From VBDM01 sp049802235 (GTDB lineage: Bacteria > Pseudomonadota > Gammaproteobacteria > Burkholderiales > SG8-39): a stretch of 64,000 nucleotides of DNA. Both the position numbers and the translations under genes were made by a program. The stretch covers positions 97,024-161,023 of the forward strand of contig JBARMB010000050.1 in the NCBI GenBank assembly GCA_049802235.1, given 5' to 3'. Below, piece by piece: positions 33,860 to 46,265 of the stretch (its first letter is position 1; every line of letters starts with the position of its first letter). The notes beneath the pieces are model-generated. The model was not told where the DNA came from. It did not search any database and was given only the letters and a program-made list of their open reading frames with translations.

Positions 33860-36800
33860 ATGAAATCGTCCTCACCCTCGATCAAATCACTTGCGGTCGG
33901 CTTCGCTACGCTCGCCTGCTTCGTTGCGTTGCGCGCCCACGCCGGCTCCACCGATATCTCGGCCACCCCCCTGGTGACCGGCAGCACGCTGCCGGTCCTG
34001 CCCAACATCATGCTGCTGCTCGACGACTCCGGCAGCATGGAATGGCAATTCATGCCGGACAACGTGCTCTATGTCCCCAGCTTCTCGACTGTAAACAGCA
34101 TCAACTGTCGCAACAGTTCGGGCGGGACCACGAGCTGCGGCGGCACCGCCAGCCGCGGCAGCCGCAGTTCAGTCTCGCCGCCGGTGGACGCCAAGGAATT
34201 CAACGTTATTTCCTACAACCCGGCGATCACCTATGTTCCGCCGGTGAATTACGACGGTACGAACACCGCCTTCAAGAATTGGGACAATTCCACCGGCTGG
34301 CTGTGGAACGCGGTTGCAAACGATCTCTTTTTGCCCTCCACCAGCCAGGGTACCTACAACGTCCAGTCCGGCTACCTCGAGCGCTGGTGGTGCAGCGGCA
34401 GTCCAGCGACCGCGAACGACACCGTTCTGTGCCGCCAGAACGGCGCCCTGGTGAAGCAGCCCGCCATGTCGGGCACGGTCACCAGCGCACCCACGGTCAC
34501 CGGTAGCTCGCCCAGCTTCACCGTCACGGTCGACGTGACTGCGAGCTATAGCGCGGGCGGCAAGAACGGTTGCGCGGTGGGCGACCAGGTCACGATTTCC
34601 GGCCTGACGCCCTCGAAGGCGAACGGCACGTTTGCGGTCGCTTCCGTTCCGAGCAGCGGACGCTTCACCTATACCTACTCGAGCACCACCAATACCGCCT
34701 CCGACAAACCCTCGAGCGGCGCGGCATTGACGGCCAGCGCCTGCATCCAGGCGTTTCCGATTTCTTCCATCATCCATAGCACCACGACTGCCACTCTGAC
34801 CCGCCAGGGCAGCAGCAGCAGCGTCGGGCAAACCGGCTGCTTTCCGGGGGATACCGTGACCGTCGCCGGCGTCAGCCCCAGCCAGTACAACGGCACCTGG
34901 ACCGTCGCAACGGTCTCCGCGTCCGGGCTGACCCTGACCTACACCATGACCTCGGCGCCGAGCAGCAACGGCAGCGCCGCAAGCAATACGGTGATGACCT
35001 TTTCCGCCTGCAACGTCCCCATGGCGCAGCTCGCCCAGAGCGGCGGCACAGCCACTGCGACCTTCCTCACCGCCCACGGCTGCAACGTGGGTGATACGGT
35101 GACCGTGAGCGGCGCGTTCCAGTCAGGCTATAACATCACCAATGCCACGGTGGTGTCGGTGCCCGCGCTCAACCAGCTCACTTATGCGGTGGCGACCGGC
35201 ACCGCCTCCCCGGCCACGCGAGCCACTTCGAGCGTGCCGATCCGCTCCACCGTCTGCGCCGGAACCCGCACCAGCTATTCCGTCGACGCCAACAGCGTGC
35301 CCCCGCTGATGCAGGGCTTCCCCATGGCCGGGTTCAGCAACCAGAGCGACGTCAGCGGCGCCCCGTACTCCTACGCCATTTATCCCAACGAGTGGTGCAC
35401 CAGCGAGGACCTGAGCAAGTGCGATTCCACGTTTCAGACATCCACCAACCCGTTTCCGGCCACGGTGCGCTATTGCGTGAGCAGCGCCACGCAGACGGCG
35501 GCCCCGGGCAGCTCCACCACGACCAGCACCAGTTCCTCGAGCGGCTGCCAGCGCGTCTTTACTTCCAACGGCAGTTTCCAGCGCCCGCGCTACGGCTATT
35601 TCGTGCGCTCGGACATCAATTCGAACATCACCAGCTACGCCAAAGCGTCCACGCGCGGCGATTGCACGGGCGCCACGTGCACCTTCAACCAGGAGATGAC
35701 CAACTTCGCCAACTGGTACGCTTATTACCGGGTCCGCATTCACATGATGAAGTCCTCCAGCGGCCGCGCCTTTCAGGCCCTCAACCCCAACAACGCGAAC
35801 GCGAGCAATGTGGGCTACCGCGTCGGCTTGACCACGACCAACAACGGGAAGACCCTGGTCCTCGCGCCATTCGCCGGCGACACTTCGTCCGGCCAGAAGG
35901 CGTCGTGGTACACCTCGCTCTACGCGGTGGATCCCAGCGGAGGCACGCCGCTGCGCCAGGCGCTCGCGCGGGTGGGACGCTATTACGCCGGCAGTTACAA
36001 GACCGCATCGCCGTACAACCAGGACCCGATGGAATACTCCTGCCAGCAGAATTTTGTCATCGCCACCACCGACGGCTACTGGAACGGCGCGGGCGGCGTC
36101 AGATTGGATGGCAGCACCGCGGTCGGCGACCAGGACGGCAGCGCGCCGCGCCCCTATTTCGATTCCTCGGCATCGGCCGCGGCCGACAACGCCGGCACGC
36201 TGGCCGACGTCGCCTACTACTATTACGGGACCGACCTGCGCACCGCGAGCAACAATCCGAACGGCTCGCTGGGCACGGACGTGACTCTCAACAACGTGCC
36301 TGCCATCGGCAAGGACACGGCGACATGGCAGCACATGACCACCTTCACCATGGGCCTGGGGCTGGACAGCACCTTGCTGTGGGAGTCCGGCTACGACACC
36401 GCCGGCACCAGCTCCGACTACAACTCCATCGTCAACGGCGGCCCCGGCGCAAAGAACTGGCCCGTTCCCGTCCAGAACGATATCACGGCGGTGGACGACC
36501 TGTGGCACGCGGCGGTGAACGGGCGCGGCACCTACTTCAGCGCCAAGAACCCGGAAGCGGTCATCAGCAGCCTCAGCACCGCGTTCTCCAGCATCAAACA
36601 GCGCAACGGCACCGACGCGGCGGCTGCGACGAGCAACCCCAATATCGTTTCCGGCGACAACTTCCTGTTCAGCTCGAATTTCACCACCCTGACCTGGGTC
36701 GGCGACCTCACGCGCCAGACGATCGACATCTCGACCGGCGCGGTCAGCTCGGCGGTGGACTGGTCGGCGCAGGGCCAGCTCGACACGCGGGGAAGCGCAA

Positions 36801-38704
36801 CCACCGATACCCGCACCATCTGGACCTTTGATTCAAGCACGGGCTCGGCGACGAAGCTGAGGAGCTTTGTCTGGAGCAACCTGACGACAACGGAACAAGG
36901 ATATTTCGCCGGCACCAGGGTGCCGGATTTCTCCACGCTTACCGCCAACGAGCAGGCCAACCTTACTTGCAGCGGCTGCGGCCAGAAAATCGTCGACTTC
37001 ATACGCGGCCAGCGCGGATACGAGGCCAGCACCAACGACCTCACCACCCCCGATCTCACCGACACCGCTTTGTTCCGCAACCGGGTTCACCTGCTGGGAG
37101 ACATCGTCTCGGCCGAGGCGGTCTACGTGAGAGCGCCCGTTTTCAGCTACGCTGACCCCGGCTACACCACCTACCAGACCTCCGGCACGGCCGCGACGCG
37201 CCAAGCCATGGTGTATGCCGCGGCCAACGACGGCATGCTGCACGGGTTCAACGCCACCACCGGCGCCGAGGTATTTGCCTATATTCCGACGCACGTCATG
37301 CCGAATCTGGTGAATCTCACCGATAAGCAGTATTCCATCCACCACAGCTATTTCGTCGACGGCACGCCGACTGTCGGCGATGTCTGCACCGCCAACTGCA
37401 CCAGCAGCAGCACCGCAGTCTGGAAAACCATCCTGGTGGGGGGATTCAATGATGGCGGCCGCGGCTATTACGCGCTCGATATCACCGATCCGACCAACCC
37501 GAAGGGCCTGTGGGAGCTGAAATCGAGCAGTACCTGCATTCCGAACGGCACCGGCGCCAACGTCAATACACCCGTGGACCCGGTGAATACGGCCACGGGT
37601 GCGCCTTATACCGCTGATTGCGACATCGGCTACAGCTTCGGCAATCCGATCATCACCAAGCGCGCGGACGGCAAATGGGTGGTGCTGATCACGTCCGGCT
37701 ACAACAACATCTCCCCCGGCACCGGCGGCGGCTTTCTCTATGTGATCGATGCGGGCTCCGGCGAAATCCTGAGCAAGATCGCCACCTTGGTGGGTACGAC
37801 CAACGCCGGCAACACCACTACGCCGAGCGGTTTCACGCGCATCAATGCGTTCGCCACCAATACCGACGCCGACAACACCACGCTCCGCGTCTATGGCGGC
37901 GACCTGAACGGCAACTTGTGGCGCATCGACAATACCAACATCCTCGGGGCCAGCGGCAACAGCGCCAAGCTGCTGGCGATCTTCGACACCGCGGCTGTTG
38001 TTGGAGCGCAAGGCAGCGGCACGCAGCAGATCACGGAGAAACCGGAACTCGGGGAGGTCAGCATCAATGGCGTCATGTTCGAGGTCGTGTATGTGGGTAC
38101 CGGACGCTTCCTCGGCGCCTCGGATCAAAGCGCAGCCGCAACGGCTCAGCAGCAGTCGTTCTATGCCGTCGAGGATCCTTTGACCGTCAACCCGGGGTGG
38201 GGCAATTTCCGCGGCCTCATCGGCACGACCGTAGTGCAGCAGACGTTATCGATAATTTCCGGGACAACAAACCGCACCACTACGGCGAACTCGGTGGATT
38301 TCTCAGCCGGCAAGGCGGGATGGGTGATCGACTTCAACCCGGTGGTTAGCGGTGTCGGGCAGTCCCCGGGAGAACGCAGCTACACGGACCCGACGCTGCA
38401 ACTCGGCACGCTGACATTCACCACCAACGCGCCTGCGGCCGGATCGGACCGCTGCGTAATCGGCGGGACGAGTTTCCTCTACTTCATCGATTACACGACC
38501 GGCGGCCCGATATCCGGCATCTCGGGACAGTTCCTCGGCAATGCGCTGGCGACGCGTCCGGTCGTGGTGCGGCTGCCCAACGACAAGGTGATCAGCCTGA
38601 CACGGCTGTCCGACGGCACTACGGTGAGCTTGCCGGTACCGATCGGCGGCGGGGGCGGCGGCGGCAAGCGCATCAACTGGCGCGAGATCAATACCAATTT
38701 CTAG
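33860..38704 (+). CDS. pilY1: PilY1-type tip adhesin of type IV pili
   Basis: The 1614-residue protein has a Sec signal (about 1-28), then a von Willebrand A-like domain starting with DDSGSM (55-60). This is interrupted by three tandem ~75-residue modules (about 221-295, 308-384, 397-466). The A-like domain resumes afterwards, including FVIATTDGYWNGAGG. The C-terminal third is a PilC/PilY1 beta-propeller with DGMLHGFNATTG, GGRGYYALDITDP and a calcium-type loop DLNGNLWRID. The end is GGGGGGG followed by KRINWREI. It sits at the pilus tip and affects assembly, adhesion and retraction. A GGGAG ribosome site precedes the ATG. The three modules are not standard for the family. Confidence 0.93.
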   Translation: MKSSSPSIKSLAVGFATLACFVALRAHAGSTDISATPLVTGSTLPVLPNIMLLLDDSGSMEWQFMPDNVLYVPSFSTVNSINCRNSSGGTTSCGGTASRGSRSSVSPPVDAKEFNVISYNPAITYVPPVNYDGTNTAFKNWDNSTGWLWNAVANDLFLPSTSQGTYNVQSGYLERWWCSGSPATANDTVLCRQNGALVKQPAMSGTVTSAPTVTGSSPSFTVTVDVTASYSAGGKNGCAVGDQVTISGLTPSKANGTFAVASVPSSGRFTYTYSSTTNTASDKPSSGAALTASACIQAFPISSIIHSTTTATLTRQGSSSSVGQTGCFPGDTVTVAGVSPSQYNGTWTVATVSASGLTLTYTMTSAPSSNGSAASNTVMTFSACNVPMAQLAQSGGTATATFLTAHGCNVGDTVTVSGAFQSGYNITNATVVSVPALNQLTYAVATGTASPATRATSSVPIRSTVCAGTRTSYSVDANSVPPLMQGFPMAGFSNQSDVSGAPYSYAIYPNEWCTSEDLSKCDSTFQTSTNPFPATVRYCVSSATQTAAPGSSTTTSTSSSSGCQRVFTSNGSFQRPRYGYFVRSDINSNITSYAKASTRGDCTGATCTFNQEMTNFANWYAYYRVRIHMMKSSSGRAFQALNPNNANASNVGYRVGLTTTNNGKTLVLAPFAGDTSSGQKASWYTSLYAVDPSGGTPLRQALARVGRYYAGSYKTASPYNQDPMEYSCQQNFVIATTDGYWNGAGGVRLDGSTAVGDQDGSAPRPYFDSSASAAADNAGTLADVAYYYYGTDLRTASNNPNGSLGTDVTLNNVPAIGKDTATWQHMTTFTMGLGLDSTLLWESGYDTAGTSSDYNSIVNGGPGAKNWPVPVQNDITAVDDLWHAAVNGRGTYFSAKNPEAVISSLSTAFSSIKQRNGTDAAAATSNPNIVSGDNFLFSSNFTTLTWVGDLTRQTIDISTGAVSSAVDWSAQGQLDTRGSATTDTRTIWTFDSSTGSATKLRSFVWSNLTTTEQGYFAGTRVPDFSTLTANEQANLTCSGCGQKIVDFIRGQRGYEASTNDLTTPDLTDTALFRNRVHLLGDIVSAEAVYVRAPVFSYADPGYTTYQTSGTAATRQAMVYAAANDGMLHGFNATTGAEVFAYIPTHVMPNLVNLTDKQYSIHHSYFVDGTPTVGDVCTANCTSSSTAVWKTILVGGFNDGGRGYYALDITDPTNPKGLWELKSSSTCIPNGTGANVNTPVDPVNTATGAPYTADCDIGYSFGNPIITKRADGKWVVLITSGYNNISPGTGGGFLYVIDAGSGEILSKIATLVGTTNAGNTTTPSGFTRINAFATNTDADNTTLRVYGGDLNGNLWRIDNTNILGASGNSAKLLAIFDTAAVVGAQGSGTQQITEKPELGEVSINGVMFEVVYVGTGRFLGASDQSAAATAQQQSFYAVEDPLTVNPGWGNFRGLIGTTVVQQTLSIISGTTNRTTTANSVDFSAGKAGWVIDFNPVVSGVGQSPGERSYTDPTLQLGTLTFTTNAPAAGSDRCVIGGTSFLYFIDYTTGGPISGISGQFLGNALATRPVVVRLPNDKVISLTRLSDGTTVSLPVPIGGGGGGGKRINWREINTNF

Positions 38705-38742
38705 TGACCGGGCGCGGGGAGTCGCAACGGCTTCCCGCGGCT

Positions 38743-39489
38743 TCACTCGAGCACGAAATATATGACGACGTACACCCGCGCTCTCGCCGGGCGACCGTCA
38801 AGCTCCCCCGGCGTGAAGCGGAAATTGCGCACCGCAGCGAGAGCCGCATCGGCAAACTCCCTGTCGGAATCCGGAGCCGCCAGGGCTTCCGCTACCTTGC
38901 CGTCCGCGTTGATCATGAGCTGCAGAAACACCATTCCATGGCGTCCTTCCCGATACGCCTCGCGCGGATATTCCGCGGATAATTTCTCGGGCAATTCCGG
39001 AGAACGGCTCAGTTTGTCCGCGGTCAGATAGTTCCCGGCATCGGCGAGCGACGATATCGGAGGCGACTTCAGCGGCGTAGTGGGGCCCAGGTAAATGTAA
39101 GACCGGCTGTTGTCAGCTTTTATGTCCTCCAAGACTTTCGGGGACTGCCTCTGCGGCTCAAGCGTACCCGCAATCTGTTTTGTCGGGCGCGCATCACCAG
39201 TATTTTTTTGCTTGGGCAGCGCCGCCTTCACAGGCGTTGCCTGCGGAAGAGCCGGTTCGGGGCGCAACGCAACTGCCGCCGGCGAATCACGCCGATCGAG
39301 CGGGATCAGCAGCACGTTTAGAGGGGGAGAATCGGAAAAACCCAGCGGCGACTGCGGCAACCTGAAAATCGCCAATAGCCAAGCATGCAGCAGGAGCGAA
39401 CAACAAATGGCAAGCACCATGCGCAGACCGGGCGAACCGGGGCGGGTGATGCGCTGGACGGCGTGCATTGCGGAGCGGCGCAACGCCAT
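38743..39489 (-). CDS. TonB-like energy transducer protein
   Basis: The 248-residue protein has one N-terminal transmembrane helix (about 22-44), a Pro-rich linker to the envelope, and a C-terminal TonB domain (PREAYREGRHGMVFLQLMINADGKVAEALAAPDSDREFADAALAAVRNFRFTPGELDG). It should couple the proton-motive force to an outer-membrane receptor, but no ExbBD or receptor genes are adjacent. The start at 39489 lies five bases from the ispH stop, so it is the last gene of the ribF-ispH operon. A longer in-frame start would overlap ispH. Confidence 0.82.
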   Translation of the reverse strand: MALRRSAMHAVQRITRPGSPGLRMVLAICCSLLLHAWLLAIFRLPQSPLGFSDSPPLNVLLIPLDRRDSPAAVALRPEPALPQATPVKAALPKQKNTGDARPTKQIAGTLEPQRQSPKVLEDIKADNSRSYIYLGPTTPLKSPPISSLADAGNYLTADKLSRSPELPEKLSAEYPREAYREGRHGMVFLQLMINADGKVAEALAAPDSDREFADAALAAVRNFRFTPGELDGRPARARVYVVIYFVLE

Positions 39490-39494
39490 CGCAA

Positions 39495-40445
39495 TCAGGA
39501 TATGCTGGCGAGGCCCTTGGGCAAGGGGAAAGTTACATGCTCCTCTATTCCCTTGAGCTGGGTAACACCCCTTGCGCCCAACTCCTGCAGTCGGGCGATG
39601 ACTTCCTGCACCAGAATCTCGGGCGCCGAGGCTCCCGCCGTGACACCGACGCGCCGCCTGCCCTTGATCCACTCCGGCTGAAGCTGGCGTGCGCTGTCCA
39701 CCATGTGGGCCTCGGTGCCGCGACTCTGCGCCACTTCGCGCAGACGGTTGGAATTGGAGCTGTTGGGCGAGCCGACCACGATGACGAGGTCGCACTGCGG
39801 CGCCATGAACTTCACCGCATCCTGGCGGTTCTGCGTGGCGTAGCAGATGTCGTCTTTCTTCGGCCCCGTAATCGCGGGAAAGCGCTTCTTCAGTGCTTCG
39901 ACGATCGCGGCGGCGTCGTCGACCGAGAGCGTAGTCTGGGTTACATAAGAGAGCTTGTCCGGATCGCGCACTTCCAGGCGCGCGACATCGCCCACGGTTT
40001 CCGCGAGGTGCATGCCTTCGGCGGCCTGTCCCATCGTGCCCTCGACCTCAGGGTGGCCGCGATGGCCGATCATGACGATCTCGCGGCCCGCCTGGCGCAT
40101 TTTCGCGACCTCGACGTGCACCTTGGTGACCAGCGGGCAGGTCGCGTCGAACACCCGCAGCCCGCGCGCCTCGGCTTCGGCCCGCACCGCCTTCGACACG
40201 CCGTGGGCGCTGAAGATCACCGTGCTGCCGCCGGGCACCTCGTCGAGCGCCTCGACGAACACGGCGCCCTTCTGCCTCAAATCCTCGACCACGTATTTGT
40301 TGTGCACCACTTCGTGACGGACGTAGATCGGCGCGCCGTGGATGGTGAGCGCGCGCTCGACGATGCCGATGGCGCGCTCGACGCCGGCGCAGAACCCGCG
40401 CGGATTCGCCAGCAGAACTTCGGTTTCGGCCTGGATGCCGGACAT
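39495..40445 (-). CDS. ispH: 4-hydroxy-3-methylbut-2-enyl diphosphate reductase
   Basis: The 316-residue protein has the three Cys positions for the iron-sulfur cluster (in PRGFCAGVERAI, FDATCPLVTKVH and DDICYATQNRQ). It also has the HGVSKAV and HRGHPEVEGTMGQ motifs and the SPNSSNSNRL substrate-binding run. It makes isopentenyl and dimethylallyl diphosphate in the last step of the MEP pathway, for which dxs (61299) and the downstream prenyltransferase ispA (63249) are also in the window. It follows lspA by nine bases. Confidence 0.97.
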   Translation of the reverse strand: MSGIQAETEVLLANPRGFCAGVERAIGIVERALTIHGAPIYVRHEVVHNKYVVEDLRQKGAVFVEALDEVPGGSTVIFSAHGVSKAVRAEAEARGLRVFDATCPLVTKVHVEVAKMRQAGREIVMIGHRGHPEVEGTMGQAAEGMHLAETVGDVARLEVRDPDKLSYVTQTTLSVDDAAAIVEALKKRFPAITGPKKDDICYATQNRQDAVKFMAPQCDLVIVVGSPNSSNSNRLREVAQSRGTEAHMVDSARQLQPEWIKGRRRVGVTAGASAPEILVQEVIARLQELGARGVTQLKGIEEHVTFPLPKGLASIS

Positions 40446-40454
40446 GGGCTTATT

Positions 40455-40942
40455 CTAGCGCGGCGGCTGCGCGCGCGGACGCAGGCCATCGAGGATCAGC
40501 AGCACCGCGCCGACGCTGATCGCGGAATCAGCGAGATTGAACGCCGGCCAGTGCCAACCGAGGACGTGAAAATCGAGAAAATCCACCACGTGGCCGAGAA
40601 CCACCCGGTCGCAGAGATTGCCGAGCGCCCCGCCGAGGATCAGCGCCAGGCCGGCGCAGAACAGCCGCTCGCCGGGATGCCTGGCGAGCAGCGCCACGAT
40701 CACCACCGCCGCGACAATGGCGATGCCAATGAACAATTCCCGCTGCCACCCGGCCGCATCGGAGAGAAAGCTGAAGGCGGCGCCGCGGTTGTACACGAAC
40801 ACCAGGTTGAAGAACCCGGTGATCTCGCGGATTTCCCCCGGTCGAAGGCTCGCGCCGAGCGCGTATTTCGTCGCCTGGTCGAGCCCCGCGACCAGCGCCG
40901 CCAGCCCGAGCCAGGGCGCGATCTGCTTCGCTGTCGATGCGT

Positions 40943-40952
<10 letters not shown>
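40455..40952 (-). CDS. lspA: Lipoprotein signal peptidase
   Basis: The 165-residue inner-membrane protein has four helices and the aspartyl catalytic pair in GNLCDRVVLGHVVDFLD and FNLADSAI. It also has the usual YNRGAAFSFL segment. It removes lipoprotein signal peptides. Its start overlaps the 3' end of ileS by ten bases. Confidence 0.97.
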
Positions 40953-43778
<2,826 letters not shown>

Positions 43779-43786
<8 letters not shown>

Positions 43787-44714
43787 TTCGGTAATCCAGC
43801 AGAAAATTTCTTGCGGCATCGCAGTCGCGCGCGATCTGCGCCTTCAGGGTCTCGAGGTCGGGATACTTCTCCTCGTCGCGGATCTTGTGCAGGAATTCGA
43901 CCCGCAGGTGCTCGTCGTAGAGGTCGCCGGTAAAATCGAACAGGTGCACTTCGAGCACCGCGCGCCCGCTTCCGGTGACGGCGGGCCGCACGCCGAGGCT
44001 TGCGACCGCGGGATGCGGCGTCTCGCCGACGCCGTGGATCCTCACTGCGTAGATCCCCATGAGCGGCGGACGGTTGTGCTTCAGTTGCACGTTCGCGGTG
44101 GCGAAGCCGAGCTTGCGGCCGAGTTTCCTGCCGTGGATCACCCGGCCGCTGATGCTGTACGGTCGGCCGAGCAGCGCCTGGGCCGAGGCGAGGTCGCCCG
44201 TGGCGAGCGCAGCGCGCACCGCCGAGCTCGCCACGCGCCCACCGGCGTACGTCACGGTCGGCATCGTTTCCACTTCGTAGCCGCAGCGGCCGGCGAAGCT
44301 CTTCAGCAACGTGAGATCGCCGGCGCGCTTCGCGCCGAAGCGGAAATCGTCGCCGATCAGGAGCCAGCGCGCCTGCAACCGCTTCGCCAGCACCTGTTCC
44401 ACGAACGTCTCCGGCGGCAGCGCCGCGAACGAGCGGGTGAAGCGCTGCACGTGCACGCGCTCGACTCCATGGGCCGCGAGCAGTTCGCACTTCTCGCGCA
44501 GCGAAGTCAGGCGCGTCGGCGCCGCCTGCGGCACAAAAAATTCCCGTGGATGGGGCTCGAACGTGAGCACGCAGCTCATGAGCTTGCGCTTGCGCGCTTC
44601 GCCGGCAAGCCGCGCCAGCATCGCCTGATGGCCGCGGTGCACGCCGTCAAAATTGCCGATGGTCAGCGCAACCGGGGGAAATGCGGCGGCGGGAGCGCCA
44701 TGGGTGAGCAGCAT
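43779..44714 (-). CDS. ribF: Bifunctional riboflavin kinase/FAD synthetase
   Basis: The 311-residue protein has the FAD synthetase half with TIGNFDGVHRGHQ and LIGDDFRFGAKRAG, and the kinase half with GRVIHGRKLGRKLGFATANVQL. It makes FMN and FAD from riboflavin. No ribosome site is obvious before the ATG at 44714, so the N-terminal few residues are uncertain. It heads the operon leading to ileS. No FMN riboswitch was seen upstream. Confidence 0.95.
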
Positions 44715-44745
44715 GAGGAGAGACGGTAAATGCGCAAAGTTTTGA

Positions 44746-44751
44746 ATTATA
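44746..44751 (-). promoter_or_regulatory. Candidate -10 of the ribF operon
   Basis: TATAAT on the minus strand lies about 32 bases upstream of the ribF start. A weak TTTCTG -35 is at 16 bases. It is the only good candidate in the short gap before the operon. Confidence 0.45.
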
Positions 44752-44864
44752 GCGGCTTTCAGTGATCCAGAAACGCAGGATCACATCCCGCCGTGCGCTC
44801 GCAAGGAACCTGACAGGGGCGCGGGCACGACGTAGGATTGGGCTTTGGCAAGTCGGAGGAGCGA

Positions 44865-45365
44865 ATGAAATCCGTTGACGAGCAGATGTCGGTCTACGCC
44901 GTCTACCACCGTAACCGCTGGAACAAGGCCACGCACTTCATCGGCGTCCCGGCGATCATCTTCGCGATCCTGGTCCCGATGAGCTGGATTCAATTCGGCG
45001 ACAACGTCACTCTGGCGCGCGTGTTCGTCGTCGCGGCGCTGATCTACTACTTCGCTCTTGACGCCGCGTTCGCTCTGACGACGGCGGTCATGGTTGGCGC
45101 GCTTCTCTACGCCGCGGAACACGCTGCGGCGGGCGACGCGACCGCGGGCTGGATCTGGTTCGGTATCTTCTTTGTCGGCGGCTGGGCTTTCCAGCTTGTC
45201 GGCCACGTGTTCGAAGGCCGCAAACCGGCGCTGGCGGACAACCTGTTCCAGATCTTCGTCGCGCCGATTTTTCTCGTCGCCGAGATTTTCTTTGCGCTCG
45301 GTTTGAAGCGCGACATGCGGGAGAAAATCGAGGCGCGCCTGGCAGGAAACATCCCCGCGAGATGA
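44865..45365 (+). CDS. Mpo1-like (DUF962) membrane protein
   Basis: The 166-residue protein has the Mpo1-like pattern: YAVYHRNRWNKATHFIGVP at the start, two to four hydrophobic helices, then GWAFQLVGHVFEGRKPALADNLFQIFVAPIFLVAEI. The paired His motifs (H-x-x-N/GVP and GH-x-x-EGRKPA) match those thought to hold iron in the yeast 2-hydroxy fatty acid dioxygenase Mpo1. A lipid-related oxidative role is therefore possible. GGAGGAG precedes the ATG at 44865. Confidence 0.82.
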   Translation: MKSVDEQMSVYAVYHRNRWNKATHFIGVPAIIFAILVPMSWIQFGDNVTLARVFVVAALIYYFALDAAFALTTAVMVGALLYAAEHAAAGDATAGWIWFGIFFVGGWAFQLVGHVFEGRKPALADNLFQIFVAPIFLVAEIFFALGLKRDMREKIEARLAGNIPAR

Positions 45366-45431
45366 ACGGCGCGGAGCGTCCGCTCGATATCGCGGACGCA
45401 AGGCGGCGCGCAAGCGCGTCCGCGCTTGCGG

Positions 45432-46265
45432 CTAGTTTAGCCGCGCAGCGGCCTGCCTCAGCTCGATGATCTTGCCGTGGATTTCCGTTGCATCCGGCGC
45501 CTGCGGCCGCCGCCGCAGGTAGTTCTGCAGGTCCGACAGCGCCGGCCGGAAGCACTCGAGTCGCTGGTACACGAAGCCGCGATCGCGCAGCTCCTCGGCC
45601 GACTCGGGCATCACCAGCAGCATGCGGTGCATGACCGCGAGCGCCTGTTCCAGCTTGCCGGCCTGGAGATAGACGTTCTTCAGATTTCTCAGCACGCGGG
45701 TGACGATTTGCCGCGGCGTCGCCGGCTCGAGATACTGATCGAGCTGCGCGCGCTCCGCCTGCTCCGAGGGCAGCATCCGCGCCAGGCGCTGGCGCAAGTC
45801 GGCCTCCGACTGCGCATTGCCGCCGGCGAACGGATCGAGCACGAGCTGGCCGCGCCTGACCGAGAGCTTCACCAGGAAATGCCCGGGAAACGAGACGCCC
45901 TTCAGGTTGAGACCGAGGCGTTTGCCGATCTCGAGATACAGGATCGAGAGCGTGATGGGAATACCGATGCGGCGCTCGATCACCTCGTTGAGATAATTGT
46001 TGCGCGGGTTGTAGTAGTCGTCGACGTTGCCCGAAAAGTGCATCTCGTTGAACAGGTAGTAATTGAGCGCGAGCACCTTCTGCTCGGCAAAAGCGTCATC
46101 CGCAAGCCGCTTCTTGATCGCCGCCGCGATCTCGTCGAGCCGCCCCAGGTAGACGGGAATGTCGATTTCAGGATAGACATCCTGCGCCAGCATCAGGCTT
46201 GCCTCGGCGAGATCGAACTGCTCCCGCGACACCAGTTCGGCAAAATGTTCGAGCTGCGCGTTCAT
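45432..46265 (-). CDS. SirB1-type transglutaminase-like/TPR protein
   Basis: The 277-residue protein has the SirB1 pattern: LNYYLFNEMHFSGNVDDYYNPRNNYLNEVIERRIGIPITLSILYLEIGKRLGL, GVSFPGHFLVKL, DPFAGG, then C-terminal helices that look like tetratricopeptide repeats (VYLQAGKLEQALAVMHRMLLVMPESAEELRDRG). Function is not established; family members are often near murJ or prfA-hemK. Its start overlaps the murJ stop (ATGA), so it is translated together with murJ. Confidence 0.85.
   Translation of the reverse strand: MNAQLEHFAELVSREQFDLAEASLMLAQDVYPEIDIPVYLGRLDEIAAAIKKRLADDAFAEQKVLALNYYLFNEMHFSGNVDDYYNPRNNYLNEVIERRIGIPITLSILYLEIGKRLGLNLKGVSFPGHFLVKLSVRRGQLVLDPFAGGNAQSEADLRQRLARMLPSEQAERAQLDQYLEPATPRQIVTRVLRNLKNVYLQAGKLEQALAVMHRMLLVMPESAEELRDRGFVYQRLECFRPALSDLQNYLRRRPQAPDATEIHGKIIELRQAAARLN

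Noticed and set aside
44715..44864. FMN riboswitch upstream of ribF
   Set aside because: The short gap lacks the conserved RFN element stems.
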